Of a stretch of DNA of 64,000 bases, positions 34,424-46,292 are shown one piece after another. Every line of letters begins with the position of its first letter. The stretch's first letter is position 1. The notes under the pieces are model-generated. The model saw only the letters and a list, made by a program, of their open reading frames with translations, had not been told where the DNA came from and searched no databases. A program made the position numbers and the translations under genes. The stretch is taken from the NCBI GenBank assembly GCA_034399355.1, contig JAXMMT010000027.1:34834-98833 (forward strand). The letters are read 5' to 3'. The stretch comes from UBA2279 sp034399355. Lineage in GTDB: Bacteria > Actinomycetota > Coriobacteriia > Anaerosomatales > Anaerosomataceae.

Positions 34424-34891
34424 GTGACACCTGATGACCGCGAGAAACGCATGGCCCCCCTGCGAGAGAAACTATCGCGCATGCTCGAGACTGTGGGATT
34501 CCCCCATGCGATCTCGCGCATCTACGCAGCGCTGACGATGGCGCCGGGTGAAGGTCTTTCCACGAGCGAGCTCATGGAGGAACTCAGCATCAGCAAGGCC
34601 TCTGTTAGCAATGCGATGCAGTTCCTGGTCGGGACCGATCTGGTCCAGAAGTACCGGGTGCCGGGCTCACGCGAGACGTACTACCGCATGCTGAAGGGCG
34701 TGTGGGGCGACATCCTCGTGAAGAAGCTCACCGCGACAAGCTACATCACCTCGGTCGTGCGCGAGGCCAAGCAGGGGACCGACTCCCCTGCTGCGCTGGA
34801 ACGGTTGGACGAGATGGAAGACGTGTACTCCTTCTTCGAGAAGGAGCTCGCAACGGTCATGGACCGCTGGAATGAAAGGATGGGACGATGA
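34424..34891 (+). CDS. GbsR/MarR-family transcriptional regulator
   Basis: GTG 34424 lies after GGAGGGAGA with a five-base spacer; ATG 34400 is the other in-frame start. The 155-residue protein has a winged helix at about 30-100 (LSTSELMEELSISKASVSNAMQFL as recognition helices, then GSRETYYRM as the wing). A C-terminal coiled-coil dimerisation helix ends in MEDVYSFFEKELATVMDRW. GbsR-like proteins repress transporter or osmoprotectant genes. Its own promoter region contains three AACGTT sites. No clear target gene is adjacent. Confidence 0.85.
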   Translation: MTPDDREKRMAPLREKLSRMLETVGFPHAISRIYAALTMAPGEGLSTSELMEELSISKASVSNAMQFLVGTDLVQKYRVPGSRETYYRMLKGVWGDILVKKLTATSYITSVVREAKQGTDSPAALERLDEMEDVYSFFEKELATVMDRWNERMGR

Positions 34892-34922
34892 CAGAAGCCG
34901 CCGGGGGTTTTCAGTTTCTGCA

Positions 34923-34999
34923 TGGTGGGCCCGGCTGGACTCGAACCAGCGACCTCACGGTTATCAGCCGTGCGCTCTAACCAGCTGAGCTACGGGCCC
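34923..34999 (-). tRNA. tRNA-Ile (anticodon GAT)
   Basis: The reverse strand gives a 77-nt tRNA. The acceptor arm GGGCCCG pairs with CGGGCCC, the D arm contains GCTC/GAGC, and the anticodon arm is CACGGCTGATAACCGTG with anticodon GAT. The T arm is GCTGG-TTCGAGT-CCAGC and the CCA end is encoded. All stems pair. Confidence 0.98.
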
Positions 35000-35016
35000 A
35001 CGCGAAACGCTCCGAT

Positions 35017-35045
35017 ACCATAGCCCAGCACTGCGGGAGCGTCAA
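35017..35045 (-). promoter_or_regulatory. sigma70-type promoter of tRNA-Ile
   Basis: On the minus strand TTGACG (35040-35045), a 17-base spacer and TATGGT (35017-35022) lie just upstream of the tRNA 5' end at 34999. Start of transcription is expected near 35010, leaving a leader of about ten bases. Confidence 0.8.
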
Positions 35046-35062
35046 GAATCGCTCCTTGGCCG

Positions 35063-35458
35063 CTAGACGGAGACCGCCGAGACGGACAGGTAGCGGCGGC
35101 GCGGGCCGTCGAACTCGCAGAGGTAGACGCCCTGCCATGTGCCGAGCATCAGGTCGCCGTCGGCCACCGGAATCATCACGCTCGATCCGATCAGGCTCGC
35201 TTTGACGTGCGCATCCGCGTTGCCCTCCCGGTGGCGCCACGGCCCTTTCCGGGGAATCAGGCCAGCGAGGCCCTCGAGCAGGTCGGCCGCGACGTCCGGG
35301 TCTGCGTTCTCGTTGATGGTGACACCACACGTCGTATGCGGGCAGTAGACCAGCACCCATCCCTCGGCCACACCAATCGCACACAACGCCTGGCGAACCT
35401 GCTCGGTCACGTCTAGGGCCTGTTCGCGCTCGACAGTGTGCAGCTCGAACTTCGTCAT
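35063..35458 (-). CDS. YjbQ/UPF0047 family protein (secondary thiamine-phosphate synthase)
   Basis: The 131-residue protein has the family signature VLVYCPHTTCGVTINENADP (residues 37-56), an HREGNADAHVKASLIGSS segment with metal-ligand histidines, and GDLMLGTWQGVYLCEFDGP near the end. YjbQ proteins show weak thiamine-phosphate synthase activity in vitro; their main role is uncertain. It ends about 18 bp before the tRNA-Ile promoter. Confidence 0.92.
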   Translation of the reverse strand: MTKFELHTVEREQALDVTEQVRQALCAIGVAEGWVLVYCPHTTCGVTINENADPDVAADLLEGLAGLIPRKGPWRHREGNADAHVKASLIGSSVMIPVADGDLMLGTWQGVYLCEFDGPRRRYLSVSAVSV

Positions 35459-35551
35459 GACCCCTCCCTCAGAAAAACTTCCAGCCGCCCCGAGAGTATA
35501 GTACCCCTCTGCGGGTGGTACCGTACTACTGAGGAACCGAGAGGAGACCGT

Positions 35552-36046
35552 GTGGTACAGGTCAGCATCGTGAGCGTGAGCGCCGACGCCGTAAGCGGCC
35601 AGCCGGTCGTGCTGTTGCGCCCACTTGATGACCCGGGAGCCGAGGGCGGCATCCGGGTTCTGCCCATCTGGATTGGCCTCCCGGAGGCAACCGCGATCCT
35701 CATCGCGCTACAGGGAGCCGAGTTCCCGAGACCGATGACGCACGACCTGCTGCTGAGCGTCATCGACGCCACCGGCTTCGTCGTCACTCGTGTCGAAGTC
35801 ACCCGCCTTGATGGCGGCACCTACTACGCCGCGATCATACTGCGCGGTGAGGAGCGCGAGCTCGCGATTGACGCACGTCCATCGGATTCTCTCGCACTCG
35901 CGGTGCGCGCGAGTTGCCCGATTTTCGTGGACGAGAGCGTGCTGTCCGAGGCGGCTGTCATCGTGGAAGACGTCGACGAGGAGCAAGCAGTCGAGGAATT
36001 CCGCGACTTCCTCGACCACGTCGATCCGAGCGACTTCATGTCGTAG
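35552..36046 (+). CDS. bifunctional nuclease (BFN/DUF151) family protein
   Basis: GTG 35552 follows GAGGAG with a five-base spacer; the longer frame to 35438 runs back over the yjbQ start region and is unlikely. The 164-residue protein has LPIWIGLPEATAILIALQG, RPMTHDLLLSVID and RELAIDARPSDSLALAVR, the conserved core of DUF151, followed by an acidic C-terminal tail. Plant and archaeal homologues have RNase/DNase activity; in bacteria the function is mostly inferred. Confidence 0.9.
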   Translation: MVQVSIVSVSADAVSGQPVVLLRPLDDPGAEGGIRVLPIWIGLPEATAILIALQGAEFPRPMTHDLLLSVIDATGFVVTRVEVTRLDGGTYYAAIILRGEERELAIDARPSDSLALAVRASCPIFVDESVLSEAAVIVEDVDEEQAVEEFRDFLDHVDPSDFMS

Positions 36047-36053
36047 TGGCGCG

Positions 36054-36773
36054 CTACGCACGCTCGTCTGACGGCTCCCGCTGACCGAACAGTAGACCGG
36101 GCAGATCCGCGATGTCGTCGAGTATGAAATCGGGAGATGCTGCCCTCAGGCGCACGGCATCCGCGACACCCCACGTAACGGCAACCGTGACGGCGCCGGC
36201 GGCACGTCCAGCCTCAACGTCGTGTGGGCTATCCCCCACATACGCACAGTTGCCGGCAGGTACGCCGAGAAGCGCGGCGGCGTGAAGCACCGGGTACGGA
36301 TCCGGCTTGTGTCGCGACACGTCATCGGACGTCACAACGACATCGAAGTAGCCGCCGAGACCAAAGAGTTCGATGCCCCGTAGCGCCATAGGTGTGCTTT
36401 TGGAGGTAACGATGCCCATCGGGACTCCTCGGCCATGAATGTCGACAAGCACTCCGAGAGTCCCGGGATAGAGCTTCGCCATCTCGTCATGACACGCGTG
36501 GTTGAAAGACCGATACTCGCGCAGCAGCTCCTCGGCCACCTGTTCGCAATCGGTGAACTCATGCATCTGTGCCTTGAGCGGGATGCCCACATTGCGCATC
36601 AGTACGTCATCGGGCAGCGCTTTGCCGAACACGACCTCGGTCGCGTGGCGAAACGAGGCGAGGATGTGGTCGATCGTGTCGATGAGCGTGCCATCGAGGT
36701 CGAAGAGCACGGCGGTGATGCCGGCGGTCTTCGCGATCACATCGTCTGGGCGAACGTCACTCTTCGTCTTCAA
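36054..36773 (-). CDS. HAD-family phosphatase (PpaX/Gph type)
   Basis: The 239-residue protein has all HAD motifs: [16 protein letters not shown] (motif I, nucleophile Asp), GIVTSKS (motif II), the motif III Lys in RHKPDPYP, and [16 protein letters not shown] (motif IV). A helical cap lies between residues 35 and 105. Pyrophosphatase or phosphoglycolate phosphatase activity is likely. Its start overlaps the end of gyrA by 17 bases, so it is the last gene of the gyr transcript. Confidence 0.9.
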   Translation of the reverse strand: MKTKSDVRPDDVIAKTAGITAVLFDLDGTLIDTIDHILASFRHATEVVFGKALPDDVLMRNVGIPLKAQMHEFTDCEQVAEELLREYRSFNHACHDEMAKLYPGTLGVLVDIHGRGVPMGIVTSKSTPMALRGIELFGLGGYFDVVVTSDDVSRHKPDPYPVLHAAALLGVPAGNCAYVGDSPHDVEAGRAAGAVTVAVTWGVADAVRLRAASPDFILDDIADLPGLLFGQREPSDERA

Positions 36774-39315
36774 GGTCCTCCGCCACGAACTCCTCGGCCT
36801 CGGCCTCGCGAGCGCTGACGCCTGGGATGCGCGCGTTTTCGTCCTCGACCAACACCTGCTGGCCTTCCGGCACCTGGCGCTTGCGCTTCTTGGCTGTCAC
36901 GCGGGCAATCGCTGTGACACGGTCGGCTTCGGAGACGTTCATGACCTTGACGCCCTGGGTCGAGCGACCCAGCATGCTGATGTCCTCGGCATTCACCCGG
37001 ATGACAACGCCCTCTTCCGAGATGAGTACGAGCTCGTGACCCGGCATGACTATCTTCATGCCGGCGAGACGCCCCTTCTTAGGTGTGACCTGTATGGTCT
37101 TGACGCCCATGCCGCCACGCTTCTGTACTGGGTATTCGCTAATCTTCGTGCGCTTGCCGTACCCGCGCTCGGTCACAACAAACAGCTCTGATTCCCGTGG
37201 CGCGATCTCCATGCCAAGCACGTAATCGCCCGCCTTGAGATTCATGCCCTTGACGCCCATCGTGTCACGACCCATCGGGCGGGCGTCTTGCTCTCTCCAA
37301 ACAATCGCTTTGCCCTCGGCAGACACCATCACGACATTCTGGTCGTCGGCTGTCCGACGGACCGCAATGAGCTCGTCTTTCTCGCGCAGGTTGATCGCGA
37401 TGATACCGTCGCGGCGAGACCGATTGTATGCCTCCATAGCAGTCTTCTTCACGAGGCCGTTGCGGGTGGTGAACAGCAGGTACTCGTCCTCTGCGAACTG
37501 CCTCGTCGTAATGACGGCGGCGATTCTCTCGTCCTGCGCGAACGGCAGCAGGTTCACGACTGCGGTGCCGCGTGCATGCCGTGAGCCAATCGGCAGCTCG
37601 TGCACCTTGAGGCGGTACACCTTTCCTTTGCTCGAGAAGAAGAGCACGTAGTCGTGCGTCGAGCTGATGAACAGGTGTTCGACGAAATCATTCTCTTTGA
37701 GGTTCACGCCAGCTTTGCCCTTGCCGCCACGCTTCTGCTGGCGGTAGGTCGCAACCGGCAGACGCTTCACGTAGCCGGCCTGCGTGATCGTGACGACCAT
37801 GTCCTCTTCCGCGATGAGATCCTCGACGTCTAGGTCTTTTGCTGCTGCGGTGATCTCGGTACGGCGCTTGTCGGCGAACTTGGCGCGAATCTCGGCCATC
37901 TCGTCCTTGATGATCTGGAGCACAACGCCGATGTCGCCAAGCACCTTCTTGTACCAGGCGATCTTCTCGCGCAATTCCGTGAGTTCATCTTCAATCTTGT
38001 GACGCTCGAGACCAGTCAGACGGCGCAGGCGCATCTCGAGAATGGCGTCGGTCTGTGCTTCGGACAAACTAAATCGCTTAATCAGTCGCGTCTTCGCCTC
38101 GGTGTCGTCCTTGCTCGACTTGATGATCTTGATGACCTCGTCGATGTTGTCGAGCGCGACGATGTAGCCCCCGAGGATATGTGCCCGCTCCTCTGCCTTA
38201 CGCAGATCGTACTTGGTCCGGCGGGTGATGACGTCCTTCTGGTGTTCCACGTAGTAATGGAGCATCTGCTTGAGTGTGAGCGTCCGCGGAACGCCATCAA
38301 CGAGCGAAATCATGATGACGCCGAAGCCAGTCTCCAATGACGTGTGCTTGTAGAGTTTATTCAACACCACTTGCGGGATTGCGGTCTGCTTCAGCTCAAC
38401 AACGACTCTCATGCCCTTGCGGTCTGATTCGTCACGCAGATCCGATATCTCGGTCAACTTCTTCTCGCGTACGAGGTCCGCAATCTTCGTCACGAGTTTC
38501 GATTTATTCACCGTGTAGGGAATCTCGCTGATGATGATCCGCATGCGTCCCGTCGATGTCTGTTCAATATGCGCCTTACCGCGCACTTTGATGCTGCCGC
38601 GTCCCGTCTCATACGCGCTGCGGATACCGTCCCGTCCCATGATGATGCCACCGGTCGGGAAGTCAGGGCCCGGCATGATCTGTATGATCTCGTCGAGCGA
38701 GACCTCCGGGTTGTCGATGAACAGTGTTACCGCATCGATTGCCTCGCCCAGATTGTGCGGCGGAATGTTCGTGGCCATACCGACGGCGATACCGGACGAG
38801 CCGTTCACCAGCAGGTTCGGGAAGCGCGCGGGCAGCACGAGCGGCTCCGTGAGTGACTCGTCGTAGTTGGGGCCGAAGTCGACCGTCTCTTTGTCGAGGT
38901 CCCGCAGCAGCTCTATTGCTATCTTGTGCAGGCGCGACTCCGTGTAGCGCATCGCCGCCGCGGAGTCACCATCAACTGAACCGAAGTTGCCGTGGCCATC
39001 GACGAGCGGCGCCCGCAGCGAGAAGTTCTGCGCCATGCGCACCATCGTGTCGTAGACGGCGCTGTCGCCGTGCGGGTGATACTTACCAATGACTTCACCA
39101 ACGGTCCAGGCGGATTTCTTGTGCGGCCGCGTCGGCGTGAGCCCGGACTCATTCATCGCATAGAGGATGCGCCTGTGGACCGGCTTCAGCCCGTCGCGCA
39201 CATCGGGCAACGCACGCGCGACGATGACGCTCATCGAGTACTCGAGGAATGAGTTCCTCAGCTCTTGCTCGATATCGATCGGTAGAATGCTGGACGCCGC
39301 GATCGGTTCAGTCAC
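36757..39315 (-). CDS. gyrA: DNA gyrase subunit A
   Basis: The 852-residue protein starts at GTG 39315 after GAGGAGAACAGACT. The winged-helix core has [19 protein letters not shown] (quinolone-determining region with Ser and Asp at the two common resistance sites) and AAAMRYTE with the active-site Tyr (about 121). The C-terminal beta-pinwheel carries the GyrA-box QQKRGGKG, which separates gyrase from topoisomerase IV. Acidic tail. It cuts and rejoins DNA during negative supercoiling together with GyrB. Confidence 0.98.
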   Translation of the reverse strand: MTEPIAASSILPIDIEQELRNSFLEYSMSVIVARALPDVRDGLKPVHRRILYAMNESGLTPTRPHKKSAWTVGEVIGKYHPHGDSAVYDTMVRMAQNFSLRAPLVDGHGNFGSVDGDSAAAMRYTESRLHKIAIELLRDLDKETVDFGPNYDESLTEPLVLPARFPNLLVNGSSGIAVGMATNIPPHNLGEAIDAVTLFIDNPEVSLDEIIQIMPGPDFPTGGIIMGRDGIRSAYETGRGSIKVRGKAHIEQTSTGRMRIIISEIPYTVNKSKLVTKIADLVREKKLTEISDLRDESDRKGMRVVVELKQTAIPQVVLNKLYKHTSLETGFGVIMISLVDGVPRTLTLKQMLHYYVEHQKDVITRRTKYDLRKAEERAHILGGYIVALDNIDEVIKIIKSSKDDTEAKTRLIKRFSLSEAQTDAILEMRLRRLTGLERHKIEDELTELREKIAWYKKVLGDIGVVLQIIKDEMAEIRAKFADKRRTEITAAAKDLDVEDLIAEEDMVVTITQAGYVKRLPVATYRQQKRGGKGKAGVNLKENDFVEHLFISSTHDYVLFFSSKGKVYRLKVHELPIGSRHARGTAVVNLLPFAQDERIAAVITTRQFAEDEYLLFTTRNGLVKKTAMEAYNRSRRDGIIAINLREKDELIAVRRTADDQNVVMVSAEGKAIVWREQDARPMGRDTMGVKGMNLKAGDYVLGMEIAPRESELFVVTERGYGKRTKISEYPVQKRGGMGVKTIQVTPKKGRLAGMKIVMPGHELVLISEEGVVIRVNAEDISMLGRSTQGVKVMNVSEADRVTAIARVTAKKRKRQVPEGQQVLVEDENARIPGVSAREAEAEEFVAEDLEDEE

Positions 39316-39342
39316 AGTCTGTTCTCCTCGTCTGACCTGCCA

Positions 39343-39852
39343 TCACAAGTTGTACTTACGCCACAGCAACACGGCGAACGCGATCATCATAAAGCCCCAC
39401 GCCATAACAAGCAGCGATGCCATCATCTGCAGGGCTCCCGCCCCAGGTCCGGCCTTACCGAGGAGAATCCCCGACCACACAACAAACCCGAGTCCCCCGG
39501 CCGCAAGGAGAGCCATCACCGCATTCGTGAGTCCCTTATACTCCCCTACAGCCCGTGGCTCTTCTTCCCGAAGCCCGGCTACGAGCTCTTCGAGCTGCGC
39601 TGCCGGAATCACGTGCTCTCTCTCCTCGTCCTGCTGGGCCGGCTGCTCTGGCACCGCCGGCCGCACGGAACTCTCGGACACTTCTTGCTCCTGAACCGGG
39701 TCGCACTCCGCATGAAGCTCGGCTAGGGCCTGATTCAGCGCCGCCTCTTTCTCCCGCTCCTCGCGCTGTCGCTGGAAACGCTTGAAGGCGTCCTGCTCCC
39801 AGGGTGGCGGCTCGAACTGCCGTCTGTGTCGACGCTCCTGGCCGCCGTTCAT
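39343..39852 (-). CDS. unknown two-helix membrane protein between gyrB and gyrA
   Basis: A 169-residue protein. Residues 1-100 are polar and rich in Glu, Gln and Arg (for example FKRFQRQREEREKEAALNQAL), likely coiled coil. Two membrane helices follow: LTNAVMALLAAGGLGFVVWSGILLG and ALQMMASLLVMAWGFMMIAFAVLL. The gene lies on the same strand as gyrB and gyrA with short gaps (39 and 27 bp) and is presumably co-transcribed. I do not recognise the family and assign no function. Confidence 0.75.
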   Translation of the reverse strand: MNGGQERRHRRQFEPPPWEQDAFKRFQRQREEREKEAALNQALAELHAECDPVQEQEVSESSVRPAVPEQPAQQDEEREHVIPAAQLEELVAGLREEEPRAVGEYKGLTNAVMALLAAGGLGFVVWSGILLGKAGPGAGALQMMASLLVMAWGFMMIAFAVLLWRKYNL

Positions 39853-39891
39853 CTTCCGAGCATCTCCTCGCCGTATCCACGTCGGACGTCA

Positions 39892-41835
<1,944 letters not shown>

Positions 41836-41904
41836 CTATGCGGGGCGGCCTACCCCACAAGATGTTGTTGTTGGGCCTTCTTCAGTATACCACAAGCGGT
41901 ATCC

Positions 41905-42468
41905 TCATGAGCCCGAATTGGCATCCCTGGGGCTCTCTGGGGCCTTCTGCGCCGTGTTGCGGGCGCGCGCCCCCTTTTTCCTCTCTAGGTCTTTGATCAT
42001 GACCCTAAGGGCCTTCTCTTGTAGCTCTGGATCAGGAACTGCCTCCGCCATATATTGGGCTTGTCTTAACTCCTCTACCGAGAGGGCCAGCGACTGTACC
42101 TCATCCGGCCGGTAGTACTCCTCGTCTTCTTCGCGAGAGGCCTCCCAGCGCCGCTCCTCCTGTACCTTCTTGGACACAGTGAAACGAATGGCCCTTACTG
42201 AGTCCTTACCGATTCGTGCGTTGATGTTCTCCCTCAGCCGCTCAGCCATCAAAGTCAGCTCGTTTGCCCATGTTGGAGAATCAACGAACACAACGAGCTC
42301 CCGCGCGCGCATCGCAAAACCCTTGGTATGTTTGGCAATCTCCACACCGGCCACTTCTTCCCATACTTGGATTGCCTGGGACTCGTGCCTTCTGCCCTGT
42401 GGGTCAATCCGCGAGAGGACATGTTGGCCAAGGTCCCCAATCGACTCAGTCTTCCTTCGTCTCGCCAC
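41905..42468 (-). CDS. DciA-like DUF721 replication protein
   Basis: I chose GTG 42468, a few bases after the recF stop, because GGAG lies six bases upstream; longer frames overlap recF. The protein is about 187 residues. VWEEVAGVEIAKHTKGFAM and LVVFVDSPTWANELTLMA match the DUF721 core (KH-like fold) of DciA, the helicase loader of many bacteria. A charged C-terminal extension (about 90-187) has two helices and ends in a basic/Ala-rich tail. The recF-DUF721-gyrB order is common in Actinomycetota. Confidence 0.85.
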   Translation of the reverse strand: MARRRKTESIGDLGQHVLSRIDPQGRRHESQAIQVWEEVAGVEIAKHTKGFAMRARELVVFVDSPTWANELTLMAERLRENINARIGKDSVRAIRFTVSKKVQEERRWEASREEDEEYYRPDEVQSLALSVEELRQAQYMAEAVPDPELQEKALRVMIKDLERKKGARARNTAQKAPESPRDANSGS

Positions 42469-42470
42469 AA

Positions 42471-43592
42471 TCAACTCCGCTGTATCTCGACGATGCACGC
42501 CTGCGTCAGCAGGGCGGGATCAAAGTATGCCGTGTTGGTGGTGGTGACGAACGTCTGCACCCCGCTCTGCATGAGTCCCGTGAGCGCCGCCCGGCGTGAT
42601 GAGTCGAGCTCCGACATCACGTCATCGAGTAGCAAAACGGGCGTTTGGTGCGCAACGTCCTCAATAACCTGGACCTCGGCCCACTTCCACGCAAGGGCTA
42701 TCGTGCGCTGTTGGCCCTGAGATGCGAAAGCCCTGGCGTCTCTGCCGCCGATTTCGAAGACCACATCATCACGGTGCGGCCCAACGAGTGTTGTCTGCCG
42801 GGCCAACTCTTCACTCTTGCATGCGGTTAGGGCGTTTTTAAACATCTCTTGTGCCTCTTGCTGCGTGATGGTGGTGTCGTGTGGGACTTTTCCAAGAACG
42901 CGTGATTCGTAGTGCAGCCCTAATTGTTCTCCGGCGGCGAGCTCTTCGTACAGGTTGCTCACGTCCCCGGCTATTCGCTGTAGAAGCCTACGCCTATGCA
43001 CGCACAATGAAGACCCGAGCGTAACGAGCTGCTCGCTGAGGGCGCCGAGGGTCTCGCTGCTATAGTGGCCCTCTCTTAGAATGGCGTTGCGTTGTTTTAC
43101 GGTTCGCGCATAGTCGCGCCTGATGCTGCCGTAGGTTCTTGAGAGTTGCTCGCCTAGATCATCGATTGCGGTCCGCCTGTGTTCCGCGGGGCCTTTTGCC
43201 AGAATGAGGTCGTCTGGGGTGAAAATGACGCTTGGAATCACGCCGGCGATGTCGGAGAACCTGCGTTTAGTCGAGCCATTCAAACAATACGAGCGGACCC
43301 CGTCTGCTGTAATCAGCACATCTATCGTTGACGCCGCCCCGTCTCTGGCGGCGGTTAATCTAAGCCTTGCGGACTCATCGCCCCACCGCACAACGTCCGC
43401 CCATTTCGGATTTCTAAAAGAGCGTCCTGTTGTGAGTAGTTGGATAGCCTCGATGGCGTTGGTCTTACCTGCAGCGTTGGGACCAACCAAAACGGTCAGG
43501 CCGGGGTTGGGCTCTATGGTGAGCTGTTCGTAGTTTCTGAAGCGCGCTATGTCGAGTCTTGCTATCAACACACGAGGGCGCCCGTCATCCAA
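42471..43592 (-). CDS. recF: DNA replication and repair protein RecF
   Basis: The 373-residue SMC-like ATPase has Walker A (LVGPNAAGKTNAIEAIQLL, about 37), the signature FASQGQQRTIALAWKWAEV and Walker B (VLLLDDVMSELDSSRR). The start TTG 43592 overlaps the dnaN stop; GTG 43571 is an in-frame alternative nearer the first conserved strand. RecF loads RecA at gaps together with RecO and RecR. Confidence 0.95.
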   Translation of the reverse strand: MDDGRPRVLIARLDIARFRNYEQLTIEPNPGLTVLVGPNAAGKTNAIEAIQLLTTGRSFRNPKWADVVRWGDESARLRLTAARDGAASTIDVLITADGVRSYCLNGSTKRRFSDIAGVIPSVIFTPDDLILAKGPAEHRRTAIDDLGEQLSRTYGSIRRDYARTVKQRNAILREGHYSSETLGALSEQLVTLGSSLCVHRRRLLQRIAGDVSNLYEELAAGEQLGLHYESRVLGKVPHDTTITQQEAQEMFKNALTACKSEELARQTTLVGPHRDDVVFEIGGRDARAFASQGQQRTIALAWKWAEVQVIEDVAHQTPVLLLDDVMSELDSSRRAALTGLMQSGVQTFVTTTNTAYFDPALLTQACIVEIQRS

Positions 43593-44685
43593 GACGGACC
43601 GGCATAAGCAGATAGGTGAAGTCGTCGTTGTCCGCTGACTTGATGATGCCCGGCTTCAAAGGACTTACAATCTCAAGGGCCACCTTCTGGCCTTCTACTG
43701 TAGAAACACCGTCCAACAAGTAGGCGTGGTTGAAGGCCATCTCGACATCTTCGCCGGTTGGCTGGATTTCGATATCTTCTTTAGCCTCTCCGACATCCTG
43801 GGTCTGCGCGGTCAGCGTCAGGGCGCGTTCGTTACCATTCACGGCTATTCGAAGCGGCGCATTGTGTTGCGCGAGTAGAGACACTCTCTTGATCGCCTCG
43901 ATGAACTCGCCCCTGTCAACGACCACCCTGGTCTCATATGCCTTCGGTATAAGCTGGCGGTAATTTGGGAAGGACCCCTCGATTCGACGAGAGATGAATA
44001 CTGTATCCCCAAAGCCGAAGACGACCTGGTTGTCGGAGACGCCCAGGGATACCTGCTCGCCCGCGGGGGCAAGTCGGGCTACGTCTTCGATCGCGCGCCC
44101 GGGTATCACAACGTCCACTTCGCCCGTTATGCCTTCAATTACCACTTCTTTCAAACAGAGCCTGTAGGAATCTGTGGCGACCATACGGAGGGTTCCTCCC
44201 TCAACAACGACAAGGACGCCCGTAAGGATTGGGCGCGTTTCATCTCTACTGACCGCCCTTGAGACTTGATGAACCACCCGTGAGAACACGTCGCTAGGCA
44301 GCGAGATAGACTCATTGGGTGACGCCTCAGGGAATCTCGGAAAGTCCTCTGGTGATAGGGTCTTCATATTAAACGAAGACTGCCCACAGGTGACTGCTGC
44401 AAACCCGGGGGTGGTTGTATCGATAGTCACTGCAGCCTCAGGGAGACTCCGCACGATATCAGTCAGTAGTTTTCCTGGTATTACGGTCTGCCCGGTCTTT
44501 TCAACACGGGCTTTTGTTTTCGTCTTGATTGATATCTCAAGGTCCGTCGACTGAAGAATCACTGTGTCATCAATCGCGGAGATGTGGATTCCGGACAGGA
44601 TTGGGAGTGTTGTTCTTGAAGAGAGTCCTTTTGATACAGCCGAGAGTGCTTCGAGGAGTTCTCCCCGGGCAACAGAGATCTTCAT
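43585..44685 (-). CDS. dnaN: DNA polymerase III beta sliding clamp
   Basis: The 366-residue protein starts at ATG 44685 (AGAGGAC upstream) with MKISVARGELLEALSAVSKG. Three clamp domains are visible, with LPILSGIHISA in the first and the C-terminal LLMPVRLG, which forms the hydrophobic partner-binding pocket. Length is normal. It is separated from dnaA by 214 bp that carry origin elements. Confidence 0.97.
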   Translation of the reverse strand: MKISVARGELLEALSAVSKGLSSRTTLPILSGIHISAIDDTVILQSTDLEISIKTKTKARVEKTGQTVIPGKLLTDIVRSLPEAAVTIDTTTPGFAAVTCGQSSFNMKTLSPEDFPRFPEASPNESISLPSDVFSRVVHQVSRAVSRDETRPILTGVLVVVEGGTLRMVATDSYRLCLKEVVIEGITGEVDVVIPGRAIEDVARLAPAGEQVSLGVSDNQVVFGFGDTVFISRRIEGSFPNYRQLIPKAYETRVVVDRGEFIEAIKRVSLLAQHNAPLRIAVNGNERALTLTAQTQDVGEAKEDIEIQPTGEDVEMAFNHAYLLDGVSTVEGQKVALEIVSPLKPGIIKSADNDDFTYLLMPVRLG

Positions 44686-44711
44686 TACTAGTCCTCTCTT
44701 TCAATAACTAC

Positions 44712-44873
44712 TAGTAGTAATAGTAGTAATAGTGTGGATGGTGTGGATAAGATCGGTTTTCACATGTCTTGGACGGTGTATCCATTGTTAACTACCTGTT
44801 GAACAACTGTCCCTCCTTATACACACCATCCACAGGCGCCCCACTTTTCCACAGAATATAGTCTTTATCCCCA
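44712..44873 (-). other. origin element between dnaA and dnaN: DnaA boxes plus DnaA-trio-like repeats
   Basis: On the gene strand, a perfect DnaA box TTATCCACA (44742-44750) is followed directly by a near box CCATCCACA (44733-44741). Seven consecutive triplets of CTA or TTA come next (44712-44732). Triplets of this kind beside DnaA boxes form the DnaA-trio unwinding element described in B. subtilis, which also lies between dnaA and dnaN. Further box-like sites are TTTTCCACA (44845-44853), CCATCCACA (44826-44834) and TTATCCCCA (44865-44873). Confidence 0.8.
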
Positions 44874-44899
44874 CGCATATCCCCCGCTCACCCACAGCC

Positions 44900-46279
44900 T
44901 TAATTTCGTTGTTTCACGAGGTTTGTGAGAGTCTGGATTTGATTGTAGACCTCCCGCTGCTCATTCATGAGTTTCTGAATCTTGCTGGTGGCATGCATAA
45001 CGGTCGTGTGGTCTCGGCCACCAAACTCACTCCCTATCCTCGGCAGAGAAAGATCCGTGAGCTCCCGAGAGAGATACATGGCTATCTGCCGCGGATAGAC
45101 GATAGCCTGTGATCGCTTATTACCAACAAGCTCCGTCTTCGTGATGCCATAGAGCTTACACACCTCTTGCTGAATCACCGAGACAGAGATGGGCTTCAAG
45201 CTGCGTTCCGGGAAGATATCTTTGAGAACGCTGCGGGCGAGATCGATATCTATTGCGTGTCTTGTCAGTGAACTGAACGCGACGACACGGATCAATGCCC
45301 CCTCCAGCTCCCGAATATTGGACGAGATGCGGTCGGCCACAAAGGAGAGAACCTCGCTTGGGACGACAAGGTTCTCCGCCTCGGTTTTTCTATGAAGAAT
45401 AGCGATTCGCGTCTCGAGGTCCGGTGGTTGAATATCGGTGATTAACCCCATCTCAAACCTGCTCCGCAGGCGGTCTTCTACGCTCCCGATGTCTTTCGGG
45501 GGCCCATCTGACGAAAGAACAATCTGTTTACCCGCCTGCTGTAGAGTATTGAAGGTGTGAAAGAACTCCTCCTGTGTCCCCTCTTTGCCGGCAAGGAATT
45601 GAATGTCGTCCACCAGAAGCACATCGTTCGTGCGGTAACTGCGGCGGAAGCCCTCAATGCGACTCTTGTCACGATTACCAATCGAGTTGATGAAGTCATT
45701 AGTGAATTGCTCGGTGGACACATACTTCACATTCATGTAGGGGAAGCTCGTTTTCACATAATGTCCGATGGCTTGGAGTAGATGTGTCTTACCGAGACCC
45801 ACGCCTCCATATATAAAGAGAGGGTTGTATGCTCCGCCGGGCGTTTCTGCAACAGCGAGAGCCGCAGCGTGAGCGAAACGGTTAGAAGAACCCATAACGA
45901 ACGAATCAAACGTGTACTTTGGATTGAAGTCGCCCCCGGCCGCCCCCCTCGCTCGGGTCTTCTCCTCCTGTTCAGGGTGGGGCATCACGGTTATGGGTTC
46001 GGGTTCGGGTTCGGGAGGCGTTGGATTTGGCGGCTCCCCGATAACGCGGAACGAAACCGACATTGACTGGCCGGTAACTTGTGCCAAGGCGGAGGAGAGA
46101 AGCCCCGCATACCGGGACTCCAACCAGTCACGCGCGAAGTCATTCTGTACAGAGACAACCATCGTCTCATCGACCAGGCCAATGGGCGCAGTGTGCTCAA
46201 ACCACGTCTTAAAAGTGGGCGTGTTGAGCTCCTGGCGGACGACGTCAAGGGTGTCTTGCCAGACTTGTTGAACCTCCAT
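44900..46279 (-). CDS. dnaA: chromosomal replication initiator DnaA
   Basis: I chose ATG 46279 (MEVQQVWQD) because GAGGTG precedes it; longer in-frame starts run into the upstream gene. The 459-residue protein has domain I (1-85), a proline-rich linker (about 90-125), the AAA+ domain with Walker [16 protein letters not shown] (about 158) and Walker [14 protein letters not shown] (about 222), and the DNA-binding domain IV with [11 protein letters not shown] (about 418). It binds DnaA boxes on both sides of its own gene. Confidence 0.98.
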   Translation of the reverse strand: MEVQQVWQDTLDVVRQELNTPTFKTWFEHTAPIGLVDETMVVSVQNDFARDWLESRYAGLLSSALAQVTGQSMSVSFRVIGEPPNPTPPEPEPEPITVMPHPEQEEKTRARGAAGGDFNPKYTFDSFVMGSSNRFAHAAALAVAETPGGAYNPLFIYGGVGLGKTHLLQAIGHYVKTSFPYMNVKYVSTEQFTNDFINSIGNRDKSRIEGFRRSYRTNDVLLVDDIQFLAGKEGTQEEFFHTFNTLQQAGKQIVLSSDGPPKDIGSVEDRLRSRFEMGLITDIQPPDLETRIAILHRKTEAENLVVPSEVLSFVADRISSNIRELEGALIRVVAFSSLTRHAIDIDLARSVLKDIFPERSLKPISVSVIQQEVCKLYGITKTELVGNKRSQAIVYPRQIAMYLSRELTDLSLPRIGSEFGGRDHTTVMHATSKIQKLMNEQREVYNQIQTLTNLVKQRN

Positions 46280-46292
46280 AGCCACCTCTAAC

